64,000 bases of DNA from Trebonia kvetii (GCF_007827045.1 NZ_RPFW01000006.1:310001-374000); one strand, 5' to 3'; numbered from the stretch's first letter, positions 54,007 to 62,707 are shown. Made by a program: numbers and translations. Notes: a model not told the origin generated them from the sequence alone.

Positions 54007-56385
54007 ATGACTGGCAATCTCCGGGCGAACCCGCGGCGGCGAAGACAAGGGTGGCGCAGGCGATGGACCTCGAGTATCCGGACCCGAGTGCTCGCGATCG
54101 TGCTGATCCCGAGCGCGGCCTTGCTTATCACGGGCGCCTCGGTCGCCGGTTACCTGATCTCCGAAGGTATTTCGGCACGCAACTTCTCTAGCTACTTCGT
54201 GCAGGCCAGCGGGCCGCTCGTCCAGTTCACATCCGCCCTAGAGCAGGAACGGACGATCAGCCTGCGGGCCCTCGGAGGTGACCGGCAGGCGCAGGCAGGC
54301 CTGCAGGCGCAGTGGAACACGACGGACGCGGCGCTCAACAGGCTCATCCCAGCGGCCAATGTGGCGCAAGGCCTCAACCCGCATGCGGTGACCCGTAGCA
54401 ACGCGCTGCTCCATGAGCTGGCTGACGAGATGCCGGTGGTGCGCCAGGGCGTGCAAACGGGCCGGGCGAGCGTCAGCGACGTCGATGCCTTCTACACTCG
54501 CCTTGCCGTCGGCGACTCGTCGGTCTTGCTGCAATCCGCGCTCTCGGCCCCCGACACTACGACCGCTATAGACGAGATCACCGTGTTGGACCTGAACTCG
54601 GTCCCCGACCTGCATTCGCGCGTGGTCGGCTTGGGTGCGGGCTGGGCGGTGCGTGGCATCGTGACTCAGCCTGACCGGCTGATCCTGGCACAGCTGACGG
54701 GCGCTTACCGGAATCAGCTCCAGGCGCTGGCCTCGCGGCTGCCCCAGTCCGGGCAGGCGGCCTACGACCGGCTCGTGGCCGGGAACGCGTGGCGGCTGGC
54801 CACGTCCGGCGAAGACGACCTTGCCCAGCGCGGCAAGCTCGCGATGCCCCTCGGCTCCTGGCTCTCCGCCGAGAACACGGTATCCGCGGACCTGTTCGGA
54901 CTGTGGGGAGATGACCTCCGCCATGCTCAGGCAGCGGCCGTGGACGCGGCGAACCGGTCGCTGTCCAGGTCGATTCTCGCGGGTTCGCTGGTGCTGGTGC
55001 TGGCCGTCGCCGCGTTCGTCGCCGCCATCGTGCTGGCGAACGGGCTGGTGCGCCGACTGCGCAGGTTGCGTACCAACACCCTTGAGCTGGCCGACTCGAA
55101 GCTGCCGTCGATAGTGCGGCGCATCGGGGGCGGAGATTCGGTCGACGTGGAGTCGGAGGTGGCGATGCTCGACTATGGCAGCGATGAGATCGGGCAGGTC
55201 GCCGAGGCGTTCAACACCGCGCAGCGGACGGCGGTCGCGGCGGCCGCCGCCGAGGCCAGAACCCGGGCCGGCATCAGCAAGGTGTTCCTGGACATCGCGC
55301 ACCGCAGCCAGCTGGTGGTGCACCGGCAGCTGGAGCTGCTGGATGTCGCGGAGGCCAAGCAGAATGACCCGGAGCACTTGGAGCTGCTGTTCCAGCTGGA
55401 CCATCTGGCCACCCGCGCGCGGCGCAACGCGGAGAACCTGCTGATCCTGGGCGGCGGCCAGCCGGGCCGCAGATGGCGCCGGCCGGCGGCGCTGGAGGAC
55501 ATCGTGCGCAGCGCGGTGTCGGAGACCGAGCACTTCGCGCGGGTGAGCACGGTACGGCTGCCCGACGTGCAGGTGCAGGGCGCCGTGGTGGGCGACCTCA
55601 TCCACCTGCTGGCCGAGCTGGTCGACAACGCCACAGCGTTTTCGCCGCCGGATGCGGCGGTGACCGTGCGCGGCAACCTGGTGGGCAAGGGCGTGGTCGT
55701 GGAGTTGGAGGACCAGGGACTGGGCATCGAGTTCGGCGAGCGGGAGCGGCTGAATGAGACGCTGGCGAATCCGCCGGACTTTCAGGCGATGGCCCTGTCC
55801 GGGCAGCGGCAGCTGGGCCTGTTCGTGGTCGGCCAACTGGCCCAGCGGCACGGCATCGCCGTCAGCCTGCTGGAGTCGGCCTACGGCGGCATCAAGGCGA
55901 TCGTGCTAATCCCGTCCGGTGTCATCGAAGCCGACGCCACCGCTGGCGGCGACTCGTCCGCGATGAGGCGCCCCGGGCGGCACGAGCAACCGCAGCAGGT
56001 TCTGGCCGGGGTGGCACCGGGCCCGGTGCCACGGCCGCGCGGCAGGCAAGACGCGGACTTGCGAGGGCAGCCGACGGCGGAGCGGCCCGCGGAACCTGTC
56101 TCACTGCCTCCGTCCTGGCCGGACGTGCAAGTCGCCGCGGCCTCGCTGACGCCCTGGGACACGGCCCCCGGTCCGGCGTCAGGGCCAGCCGGGCGAAACC
56201 GGGTGGCGTTGCCGCGCCGTGAGCGGATGGCGAACCTCGCGCCGGGGCTGCGGTTGGACGCAGAGGCCGCGGACAGCACCGGCCCCCGGCGGACGCGCAG
56301 CCCCGAGGAAGCCCGCGGCTCCATGTCGGCATTTCAGCGGGGCACGCGTCTGGGACGTGACTCCTCGGGTCAGGACAACCGATGA
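54007..56385 (+). CDS. cvnA: Conservon sensor histidine kinase-like protein (CvnA type)
   Basis: 792 residues: helix 1 at about 27-50 (VLAIVLIPSAALLITGASVAGYLI), an extracytoplasmic nitrate/nitrite-sensor-like (NIT) domain, helix 2 at ~320-345, a HAMP-like segment, LFQLDHLATRARRNAENLLIL as the dimerisation helix, and a GHKL ATPase domain with ELVDNATAFSPP and VVELEDQGLGIEFG. The last ~150 residues are Pro/Ala-rich. In conservons this protein works with CvnB-D like a receptor with a small GTPase. It overlaps cvnB by four bases. Confidence 0.88.
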   Translation: MTGNLRANPRRRRQGWRRRWTSSIRTRVLAIVLIPSAALLITGASVAGYLISEGISARNFSSYFVQASGPLVQFTSALEQERTISLRALGGDRQAQAGLQAQWNTTDAALNRLIPAANVAQGLNPHAVTRSNALLHELADEMPVVRQGVQTGRASVSDVDAFYTRLAVGDSSVLLQSALSAPDTTTAIDEITVLDLNSVPDLHSRVVGLGAGWAVRGIVTQPDRLILAQLTGAYRNQLQALASRLPQSGQAAYDRLVAGNAWRLATSGEDDLAQRGKLAMPLGSWLSAENTVSADLFGLWGDDLRHAQAAAVDAANRSLSRSILAGSLVLVLAVAAFVAAIVLANGLVRRLRRLRTNTLELADSKLPSIVRRIGGGDSVDVESEVAMLDYGSDEIGQVAEAFNTAQRTAVAAAAAEARTRAGISKVFLDIAHRSQLVVHRQLELLDVAEAKQNDPEHLELLFQLDHLATRARRNAENLLILGGGQPGRRWRRPAALEDIVRSAVSETEHFARVSTVRLPDVQVQGAVVGDLIHLLAELVDNATAFSPPDAAVTVRGNLVGKGVVVELEDQGLGIEFGERERLNETLANPPDFQAMALSGQRQLGLFVVGQLAQRHGIAVSLLESAYGGIKAIVLIPSGVIEADATAGGDSSAMRRPGRHEQPQQVLAGVAPGPVPRPRGRQDADLRGQPTAERPAEPVSLPPSWPDVQVAAASLTPWDTAPGPASGPAGRNRVALPRRERMANLAPGLRLDAEAADSTGPRRTRSPEEARGSMSAFQRGTRLGRDSSGQDNR

Positions 56386-56843
56386 ACACGAATGGTCAGG
56401 CGATGAATGACGATGGGATGGCCACGGCCAGGAGGGACCGGCTGAACTGGCTGCTGGACGATCTGGTCAGGCGACTGGCGGGGGCCGAGCAGGCCATCGC
56501 CCTGTCCGCCGACGGGCTGCTGCTCGGCCGTTCGTCGACCCTGGACCGCGACAGCGCCGACCATCTGGCGGCGATGGCCTCGGCATTCCAGAGCCTGTCG
56601 CGCGGCGTGGGTACGCAGTTCGGCAAGGGCTTGGTGCTGCAGACGGTCGTCGAGCTTGAGTACGGGTACCTCGTGGTGACCGAGGCAGGCGAGGGCGCCT
56701 GCCTGGCACTGCTCGCCTCGGCGTCCGCCGACCTGGGCATGGTGGCTTATGAGCTGAACGTGATCGTGCAGCAAGTGGGCAGCAACCTCTCGGCCAGCCC
56801 GCGCGTGCTTCCCTCGGAATCGACGGCTCCGCGCTCGCCATGA
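56382..56843 (+). CDS. cvnB: Roadblock/LC7 domain protein (CvnB type)
   Basis: 153 residues. The roadblock/LC7 fold is seen in LNWLLDDLVRRLAGAEQAIALSADGLLLGRSS, LVLQTVVELEYGYLVVTEAGEGACLALLAS and ADLGMVAYELNVIVQQVG. In other bacteria such proteins act on Ras-like GTPases. The ATG overlaps the cvnA stop and the end overlaps the cvnC start, so translation of the operon is coupled. Confidence 0.9.
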   Translation: MNTNGQAMNDDGMATARRDRLNWLLDDLVRRLAGAEQAIALSADGLLLGRSSTLDRDSADHLAAMASAFQSLSRGVGTQFGKGLVLQTVVELEYGYLVVTEAGEGACLALLASASADLGMVAYELNVIVQQVGSNLSASPRVLPSESTAPRSP

Positions 56844-58015
56844 CGGACGACTTCTCGTTCGAGGACGATCCCGGGCCGCTCGTCCGCCCGTTCGCGGTAA
56901 CCCGGGGACGTGCCGGGAAGGATCTGCACAAGCTCGACATCCTCACGCTGGTCATGGCCGCCCGCGCCGAGGCGGACGTCACGGCGCTGGACCGGGAATA
57001 CCGGGAAATACTGCGCCTGTGCCAGCACCGAGCGCTGTCGGTCGCCGAGATCGCCGCTCACATGAACCTGCTGCTGGCGGCGGTCAAGGTGCTCGTCAGC
57101 GACCTGATCGACTCGGGGTATCTCATCTACCGGTCGCCGCAGCCCGCCGCGGGCGCGCCCGACATCAAACTGCTACAGGCGGTGCTTGAAGGTGTTCGCA
57201 AACTCTTACATAGCTGGATCCCCGGATCTAGAGGGCGCGCAGGCGGTCAAGATACTCATCGCGGGCGGGTTCGGGGCAGGCAAGACGACCCTGGTCTCCG
57301 CGGTCAGCGAGATCAAGCCCCTGCGGACCGAGGAGCGGCTGTCCGAACTTGGGGCAGCTGTGGACGACCTCACGGGCGTGGGGGGAAAGACCACGACCAC
57401 GGTGGCACTGGACTTCGGCCGGATCACCATCAGCTCCGACGTGGTGCTGTACCTGTTCGGCACCCCCGGCCAGGACCGGTTCTGGTTCATGTGGAAAGAA
57501 ATGTCGGTCGGCGCGCTCGGCGCGGTCGTCCTCGCCGACACCCGTCGGCTCGGCGACTGCTTCGGGGCCCTCGACTTTTTCGAGTCCCGCAACATCCCCT
57601 TCATCGTCGCGGTGAACTGCTTCGACGGCGCGGACATCTACGAGGAAGACGAGGTGCGCCAGGCCCTCGACATCGGCGCCCACGTCCCGGTCCAGCAGTG
57701 CGACGCCCGGGACCGCCGCTCCAGCAAACAAGTCCTGGTACGGCTGCTGGAATACCTGATGGCTACCGCGATGGCACACCAGCGCTACCGCTAGCTACTC
57801 GCCGCCGGCAACGAGGGGCCGGTCCGCGCGCAGTCACTTGCCGCCTTGCCGCCGCGGCCTCAGATCGGCGGCCGCGGCGCCGACGAGATCATGCAGGATG
57901 CCGTCCAGCACCGCTGGTTCATATCCTGGCTGCACCATGTCGATCACCCCGTAAGCCGTGTGCGACAGGTGCGCGATCAGGTTGCGGGCGCTGGCCTCGG
58001 CGTCGCGGTCTTTGA
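56840..58015 (+). CDS. cvnC: DUF742 protein (CvnC type) with lost normal stop
   Basis: The first ~118 codons are a normal DUF742 winged-helix protein: LVRPFAVTRGRA, LDILTLVMAA, LRLCQHRALSVAEIAAHMNLLLAAVKVLVSDLIDSGYLIYR, KLLQAVLEGVRKL. DUF742 proteins normally stop here, but this frame stays open to 58015 and would add ~270 Arg/Gly/Pro-rich residues read out of frame across the whole GTPase gene. A TAG at 57211 would be in frame with one extra base upstream. Either a real stop loss or an indel in the assembly. The start ATG overlaps cvnB. Confidence 0.7.
   Translation: MTDDFSFEDDPGPLVRPFAVTRGRAGKDLHKLDILTLVMAARAEADVTALDREYREILRLCQHRALSVAEIAAHMNLLLAAVKVLVSDLIDSGYLIYRSPQPAAGAPDIKLLQAVLEGVRKLLHSWIPGSRGRAGGQDTHRGRVRGRQDDPGLRGQRDQAPADRGAAVRTWGSCGRPHGRGGKDHDHGGTGLRPDHHQLRRGAVPVRHPRPGPVLVHVERNVGRRARRGRPRRHPSARRLLRGPRLFRVPQHPLHRRGELLRRRGHLRGRRGAPGPRHRRPRPGPAVRRPGPPLQQTSPGTAAGIPDGYRDGTPALPLATRRRQRGAGPRAVTCRLAAAASDRRPRRRRDHAGCRPAPLVHILAAPCRSPRKPCATGARSGCGRWPRRRGL
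57192..57794 (+). CDS. cvnD: Conservon Ras-like GTPase (CvnD type)
   Basis: 200 residues from GTG 57192 (AGGCGG eight bases upstream; TTG 57186 is alternative). Motifs: P-loop IAGGFGAGKTTLVSAVSEI, switch with TTTTVALDFGRI, GTPGQDRFW (G3) and VAVNCFDG (G4-like). It is the family's atypical G protein of the SRPRB/MglA-like class. The N-terminus is shorter and less regular than normal, at the place where the DUF742 stop is lost. Confidence 0.88.
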   Translation: MFANSYIAGSPDLEGAQAVKILIAGGFGAGKTTLVSAVSEIKPLRTEERLSELGAAVDDLTGVGGKTTTTVALDFGRITISSDVVLYLFGTPGQDRFWFMWKEMSVGALGAVVLADTRRLGDCFGALDFFESRNIPFIVAVNCFDGADIYEEDEVRQALDIGAHVPVQQCDARDRRSSKQVLVRLLEYLMATAMAHQRYR

Positions 58016-58604
58016 CAGCATCAAAGATCGCCTTATGTTCCTGCGTCACTGGGGGGACGAGTTTTGGCTCGTTGACCGTGTAGTACCGCCGATAGCGCTC
58101 GCCATGATCCGAAAGCTCGGACGATGTCGCGCGAAACCGCTCACCGGCGTGTGCGATCAGTCCGATGTGGAACGCCCGATGGGGAACCTGCCACCGGTTG
58201 TAGTCGCCCTGAACAGCGAAGTGTTCCATCCGGGCGAGTTGGCCCCGCAGGTCAGCGATGTCTTCCGGGCTCATCTGCGGCACGCTCGCACGTAGGGCCG
58301 CAGCTTCGAGCACGAGTCGCATGCCGTAGATCTGTTCCAGATCATTAAGCGAGAAGGGCGCAATGACAAGGCGGCGATTTGGTTCGTTGATGAGCAGCCC
58401 TTCGCGCTGGAGCATCCGGACAGCCTCGCGCAGGGGAGTTCGCGAGACACCGCACTGCGCCGCAAGCTGGACTTGAGAGAACGACTCGCCCGCCCGCAAT
58501 TCCCCGGACAGGATCTGGCGGCGGATCTTCTCGTGCACCAATTCAACGTTGTCGCCCTCGCGCTGTTCGCGGGCGCGGTGCCCGTCAGCCGGATACTTGG
58601 TCAT
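57834..58604 (-). CDS. GntR-family regulator (FadR/FCD type)
   Basis: 256 residues: an N-terminal winged helix (NVELVHEKIRRQILSGELRAGESF, QLAAQCGVSRTPLREAVRMLQREGLL) and a C-terminal all-helical FCD ligand domain (LNDLEQIYGMRLVLEAAALRASV; VPHRAFHIGLIAHAGERF; EHKAIFDAVKDRDAEASARNLIAHLSHTAYGVI) with His ligands for a metal/carboxylate pocket. It converges on the conservon operon, 38 bases apart. Effector and target are unknown; no matching gene is adjacent. Confidence 0.88.
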   Translation of the reverse strand: MTKYPADGHRAREQREGDNVELVHEKIRRQILSGELRAGESFSQVQLAAQCGVSRTPLREAVRMLQREGLLINEPNRRLVIAPFSLNDLEQIYGMRLVLEAAALRASVPQMSPEDIADLRGQLARMEHFAVQGDYNRWQVPHRAFHIGLIAHAGERFRATSSELSDHGERYRRYYTVNEPKLVPPVTQEHKAIFDAVKDRDAEASARNLIAHLSHTAYGVIDMVQPGYEPAVLDGILHDLVGAAAADLRPRRQGGK

Positions 58605-59390
58605 ACACGCCTCGCCGCGATCGAATCATGCATCTGTAGAGACCTGCCACTCTGCCGACAGTAACCCTATGTATGTGTAGCGAGGGCCGGATGGAAGGCG
58701 CAGGCAGCGTGGTCATTGGCGACCACCGCGAGGGGCGGAAGGCTGAGATGGGCTGCCCCAGCGTGGTCGCCTCATCAGGTAGTAGCCGTCACCGAGCATG
58801 GCGACCGCCACGGAGGCGGACAGGATCAGTAGCAGCGTTGGCAGGCGGTCGCCAGCGCTCGCTGGCGACCGTGCGATGACTGTCCGTCGCCAGGCGGAGC
58901 AGCCTGCCCGCAGAAAGCCGACATCGGCGGGTGAAGCTGAGGTCACGTCCCGCCCGGGTCCTCACTCGCTGACGCGCCCTCCTTCTTCCGCGTGCCGATG
59001 ATCGGCGCGGCCTCGGCAGACCGCAGGTCGGCAAGCTCGCCGATTAGGCGACCAGGGCAGGGCTGGAGGCGGTGCCGGAAGTGATGCTGTACCCGCCGGC
59101 AGCCGAGCGGTATTCCGGAACAATGGGGTATCTCGAAGGCGGGAGGGTTGACCGTCGAAGAACAGGCGCGCCGCGAGTGGGTGCGGCTGACGGCGGAGCT
59201 GACCGTGGCCAGAGCCGGCGGCCGGGAAGCGCCACGCCTCTCAGGTAGGTCCGGCAGGCGCCTCCAATCGACTAAACGCTACACCGCAGCATGCATTGGC
59301 ATGCCACGGTCGTGAGACGCAGAGGCGATGCCACGCTGTGAGACGTCATGCGTTATGCCAGCTCAGTCGGTTCTCAGATGACACGCAAAC
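58605..59390. other. Spacer upstream of the GntR gene, probably decayed DNA
   Basis: No solid gene. It holds a perfect 11-bp hairpin CGGTCGCCAGC/GCTGGCGACCG (58846-58871, loop GCTC). A short frame at 59148-59315 on the plus strand begins LTVEEQARREWVRLTAELTVARAGG and looks like the start of a former gene. A segment at about 59310-59360 resembles the left end of the long repeat. The IS630 element begins at its right edge. Confidence 0.45.
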
Positions 59391-60487
59391 TAGTGTCCTG
59401 AGTCGATGATGCGTTGGCAGTAGGCGGCGAGGGTTTCGAGGATTTCGTCGGCGGACTTGGTCCACACGAACGGCTTGGGGTCCTTGTTCCACTCGTTGAT
59501 CCACTTGCGGATGTCGGTTTCGAGTTCGGTGACGCTGCGGTGCGCGGAGCGGCGCAGCTTGCGGTTGGTCAGCTCGGCGAACCAGCGTTCGACGAGGTTC
59601 ATCCAGCTGGAGCTGGTCGGGGTGAAGTGCAGGTGGAACCGCGGGTGCTTCAGCAGCCACTGGTGGATCGCGGGCGTCTTGTGGGTGGCGTAGTTGTCCA
59701 GCACCAGGTGCAGTTCCAGGCCGTTGGGGACGGCGGTGTCGATGAGCTTGAGGAAGCGCAGGAACTCCTGGTGGCGGTGGCGGCGGTAGGGCTGGGCGAT
59801 CACCGAGCCGCTGGCCAGGTCAAGCGCGGCGAACAGGCTGGTCGTGCCGTTGCGCACGTAGTCGTGCGTCATCCGGGCCGGGGTCGTCGGCAGCATCGGC
59901 AGGCACGGCGCGGTCCGGTCCAGGGCCTGGATCTGCGACTTCTCGTCCACGCACAGGACCAGGGCATTCTCCGGCGGCGACATGTAAAGGCCGACGACGT
60001 CGCGGACCTTGCCGATGAACTCCGGGTCGGTGCTCAGCTTCCAGGTCTCCACGACGTGCGGCTTGAGGCCGAACGCCCGCCAGATCCGCGAGACCGACGA
60101 CTGCGACAGGCCGGTCTCGGCGGCCATCGACCGGGTCGACCAGTGGCTGTCCTGCCCGCGGCCCTTCTCCGTCAGCGTCCGCGTGACCAGCACCTCGACC
60201 TGCTCGTCGGTGATCTTCCGCGCTGCCCCGGGCCGCGGCGCGTCGCCGAGGCCGTCCAGCCGGCGCTCCACGAACCGGACCCGCCACTTGCGGACCGACT
60301 CCCGCGACAGCCCGGTCCTGGCGGCGACCCGGGTCAGCGGCGCCACCCCGCCCTCCTCCGCGCAGGCCAGGATCACCCGGGCCCGCCCGGCCAGCGACTG
60401 CGACGCCGTCCGCTTGCGCGACAAGGCCTCCAGCGACGCGCGCTCAGCATCAGACAGAACCAGCGGAATCAGCTTCGGGCTCGGCAC
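59390..60487 (-). CDS. IS630-family transposase
   Basis: 365 residues: N-terminal helix-turn-helix (LTRVAARTGLSRESVRKWRVRFVERRL), a second HTH (AAETGLSQSSVSRIWRAFGL) and a DDE domain: CVDEKSQIQALDRT (first Asp), LHLVLDNYATHKTPAI (second Asp) and WMNLVERWFAEL (Glu). The frame is unbroken. The TAG stop coincides with the element end at the target TA. Confidence 0.95.
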   Translation of the reverse strand: MPSPKLIPLVLSDAERASLEALSRKRTASQSLAGRARVILACAEEGGVAPLTRVAARTGLSRESVRKWRVRFVERRLDGLGDAPRPGAARKITDEQVEVLVTRTLTEKGRGQDSHWSTRSMAAETGLSQSSVSRIWRAFGLKPHVVETWKLSTDPEFIGKVRDVVGLYMSPPENALVLCVDEKSQIQALDRTAPCLPMLPTTPARMTHDYVRNGTTSLFAALDLASGSVIAQPYRRHRHQEFLRFLKLIDTAVPNGLELHLVLDNYATHKTPAIHQWLLKHPRFHLHFTPTSSSWMNLVERWFAELTNRKLRRSAHRSVTELETDIRKWINEWNKDPKPFVWTKSADEILETLAAYCQRIIDSGH

Positions 60488-60533
60488 AAGCCAAGCCTAC
60501 AACCTGCAAAGTCTTCAATGACTCGGGACACTA
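59391..60533 (-). mobile_element. IS630-family insertion sequence with TA flanks
   Basis: The body (59393-60531) starts GTGTCCTGAGTC and ends GACTCGGGACAC, inverted copies with one mismatch. TA lies directly outside both ends (59391-59392, 60532-60533), the TA target duplication of IS630/Tc1-type transposition. Deleting the body would restore GCAAAC-TA-GGAACC. Only 74% or so of the terminal 20 bases pair, so longer ends are imperfect. Confidence 0.85.
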
Positions 60534-60554
60534 GGAACCTGCAGATCCATGCAC

Positions 60555-60763
60555 TGAAGCGGGCTACGGCAGAGGAAATGCCACGAGTCTGAGACTGATC
60601 ATGGCGATATCTCCGTGAGACAAGCGAGAACCCGCAGGTCAGGCAAGATCAACATGTCACGTGACGTGAGACCCTACATTGCCCCAGCAGCTATGTTTGG
60701 TGGTGTTGTAGGGATTCGTTGTAGGGTCTCACGTCGCGTGCGGAATCGCACAGTCAATGTCGT
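60555..60763. repeat. Long interspersed repeat, copy B
   Basis: Matches copy A in order: GAGGAAATGCCA, GTGAGACAAGCGAGAA (60615-60630), AAGATCAACATGTCA (60645-60659). The palindrome arms GACGTGAGACCCTACA (60663-60678) and TGTAGGGTCTCACGTC (60720-60735) are perfect but separated by 41 bases. The outer pair differs from copy A in both arms (G-C there, A-T here). It begins about 20 bases right of the IS630 element. Confidence 0.8.
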
Positions 60764-60790
60764 ACGGGTTGCGTATACGACATTGACTGT
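60750..60790. repeat. Inverted repeat, 15-bp arms
   Basis: ACAGTCAATGTCGTA (60750-60764) and TACGACATTGACTGT (60776-60790) are exact inverted copies with an 11-base spacer. It lies directly after copy B of the long repeat and upstream of the decayed oxidoreductase 3' end, so it could be that gene's terminator or a regulator site. Confidence 0.75.
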
Positions 60791-60889
60791 AAGACACGCC
60801 GGAACGCTTCTCGGGAATAATCAGACAGATTTGGGACCGTCCCCCACCTAGCAGCGCAGCCCTGGCTGGGTGCCGGATAAGCCTCTGTT

Positions 60890-61200
60890 ACGGGCGTGTG
60901 GATGCGGTGGCGAGAGCTGGATTGCGTTGGCGCTGCCGCAGTGCTCGCTGGATTACGGCGCGGCACTCGGCACGGTTGAGCAGGGCACCGAACAGTTCGC
61001 GGCCGGATGCCAGGAGGGCGCCGATGCAAGTGGACCGATGTCGATGGGGTCGAAGCCGAGGTCGTCCACAATCGCGGCCACCGCGGCCACCGCGGCGCGG
61101 TCGTCGCCCGCGACTCCCAGCGCGACCCGATCCCCGACACCCGCCGGGCGGGCGCGTTCCTCGATCTGCTTGCATTTCCCTGGAAATCGGTCGTCATTGC
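60890..61200 (-). pseudogene. Decayed F420-dependent NADP oxidoreductase-like fragment
   Basis: On the minus strand one frame reads VGDRVALGVAGDDRAAVAAVAAIVDDLGFDPIDIGPLAS, the C-terminal part of NADPH:F420 reductase-like proteins. A partial duplication (GCATCGG then GCATCCGG, 17 bases apart) shifts the frame, and the end LASGRELFGALLNRAE continues in another frame. The N-terminal NADP-binding part is missing. It diverges from the TetR gene, which may once have controlled it. Confidence 0.6.
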
Positions 61201-61283
61201 CTGAACGCGTCGAGCGCATCGTGCCGTGGCCGGAACAGCAACGCGTCAGCCATGCCGGCGACCGCTCGCGGCCTATAGACACC

Positions 61284-61299
61284 CTCTACGCTTGTAGAA
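61284..61299. promoter_or_regulatory. CTCTAC-N4-GTAGA palindrome before the TetR gene
   Basis: CTCTACGCTTGTAGAA lies 39-54 bases upstream of the TetR start. One base from perfect, it is the same 16-bp palindrome that occurs twice at 63288-63329. Likely the TetR operator. Confidence 0.6.
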
Positions 61300-61337
61300 G
61301 GATGTTGGCCTAACCGGACAGCAGAGGAGAGCAGCTC

Positions 61338-61910
61338 ATGACTCGCCGGTCTGACCTAGCCGACGCGGCCATCGAGACGATCGCGGCGGCCGGGATGCGC
61401 GGGCTTACCCATCGCGCTGTCGACCGGAGCGCAGGGCTGCCCGAAGGATCTACGTCCTATTACTTCCGGACCCGCCAGGCCCTGCTGCAGGCAGTGGTCG
61501 AGCGGCTGGCCGAGCTCATCACAGCCGAGATCCCTGCCCTTCCTGTTACGGACCTGGATGCGGCCGCCGAGGCGATCACCACGATCATCGAGATCGGGGC
61601 CACCACCGGGCGGTCGCGGCACCTGGCACGGTACGAGCTAATCCTGGAGGCTGTCCGCCGTCCTGAGCTGCGCGCGGCCCTGACCGCATCCTGGGCCGTC
61701 GTCCAGGAGGCGGTCGCTGAGCAGCTCGCCGCCCTCGGACTGGCTGATCCCCGCCGCCGGGCTGTCGATCTGCTCGCCCTCCTGGACGGGCTGCTCTTCG
61801 ATGCCATCGCCGGGACTGGGGACCGTGATCTGGCCGGCACGGGCCTGCGGGCGACTGTCCAGGCCCTGCTGACCGCCGTCACCCGCCCGGATCCCGCCTC
61901 TCGCGCGTAG
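61338..61910 (+). CDS. TetR-family transcriptional regulator
   Basis: 190 residues. The N-terminal HTH is LADAAIETIAAAGMRGLTHRAVDRSAGLPEGSTSYYFRTRQALLQAVVERL. The C-terminal helical domain (TTGRSRHLARYELILEAVRRPELRAAL, LLALLDGLLFDAIAG) is of the TetR_C type found with F420/FAD enzyme genes. GGAGAG lies upstream of the ATG. A CTCTAC palindrome in its promoter also occurs upstream of nuoB and the broken monooxygenase. Confidence 0.9.
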   Translation: MTRRSDLADAAIETIAAAGMRGLTHRAVDRSAGLPEGSTSYYFRTRQALLQAVVERLAELITAEIPALPVTDLDAAAEAITTIIEIGATTGRSRHLARYELILEAVRRPELRAALTASWAVVQEAVAEQLAALGLADPRRRAVDLLALLDGLLFDAIAGTGDRDLAGTGLRATVQALLTAVTRPDPASRA

Positions 61911-62392
61911 CAAATCGCGGTGTATCGCGAAGACCGCATTACCGATCACCCGGAAATCAGGCAAAAACTCCAGGTCATAAATCCCTTCAGAAGACCTGCA
62001 CTCTTTTGAGCGCGACAGTCAACTGCTGTTCACCTGGACAGGACTGGTTTCCTCGTCGGCTGGCTACCGCTCGACGTCGGCGGTTCGGCCTCGTTCTGGC
62101 ATGCGGCTGGCACGACCAGCTTGAAAGAACTGTCGAGCCGCTACCCGCGCTCACCGGCGCGTTCGATATCCCAGGTCAGACCTATCGTCATTGTCGGTGC
62201 GTGCCTCGCGTGCCTCGCGTGCCTCTCGGACTTCCGCGCTTCCGGCCCGTGGATGGCCCAGCGTCGCCAATGGTGGGCGTGATCTCTTCGTCTCGAAGCC
62301 AGCGCGGCTCGCGTAGTGCCTGCCTCGCTGGAAGGCTACTGCGGCACAGTCCTGGCGTTGTCCTTGGCTGTTCGCTGCGAGGTCCGGCGGGG
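61911..62392. other. Spacer without a supported gene
   Basis: Between the TetR stop and the small membrane protein I see no credible coding. The unit GCGTGCCTC is repeated three times in tandem at 62199-62225. Composition suggests degraded coding sequence, but no family is recognisable. Confidence 0.4.
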
Positions 62393-62587
62393 TTAGCTCT
62401 TCCTGTTCCGCCGTCGGATTCGGTAGTGGCTGATGCTGCCAGCGATGGCAGCAACGGCCATTACTGCGTACAACCTCACCAGCCACCACTGACGGTAGCC
62501 GTGTATGACGATCAGGGGACCCCAAATGAGGACAGCCACGCAGGCCGCGAAGTACGCACTCAAGAAGATGTTCTTGATGGTGCCCAC
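62393..62587 (-). CDS. Small two-helix membrane protein
   Basis: 64 residues: IFLSAYFAACVAVLIWGPLIV and LVRLYAVMAVAAIAGSI flank a short loop HGYRQWW, followed by a basic tail YRIRRRNRKS. GTG 62587 has GGAG five bases upstream, and the amino-acid pattern is clearly membrane-like. No family recognised. Confidence 0.65.
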   Translation of the reverse strand: MGTIKNIFLSAYFAACVAVLIWGPLIVIHGYRQWWLVRLYAVMAVAAIAGSISHYRIRRRNRKS

Positions 62588-62707
62588 GATGACTCCTCGG
62601 GGAAGGTGGTGCTAATGAAGCGCGGCTTGTTCCCCATAGCGCATCGATCCCTTCTGGCCAATTGGCCATGACGTCGCTATGACATGTCACAAGGCAACGG
62701 GTGGCGG

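Noticed and set aside
54238..55851. 537-codon minus-strand frame under cvnA
   Set aside because: Antisense of the sensor kinase, which carries real domains and an overlap with cvnB.
59414..60592. 392-codon plus-strand frame over the IS630 element
   Set aside because: Antisense of the transposase.
62006..62671. 221-codon plus-strand frame
   Set aside because: No ribosome site or family, Pro/Arg/Ser-rich. The minus strand there has a clear small membrane protein.
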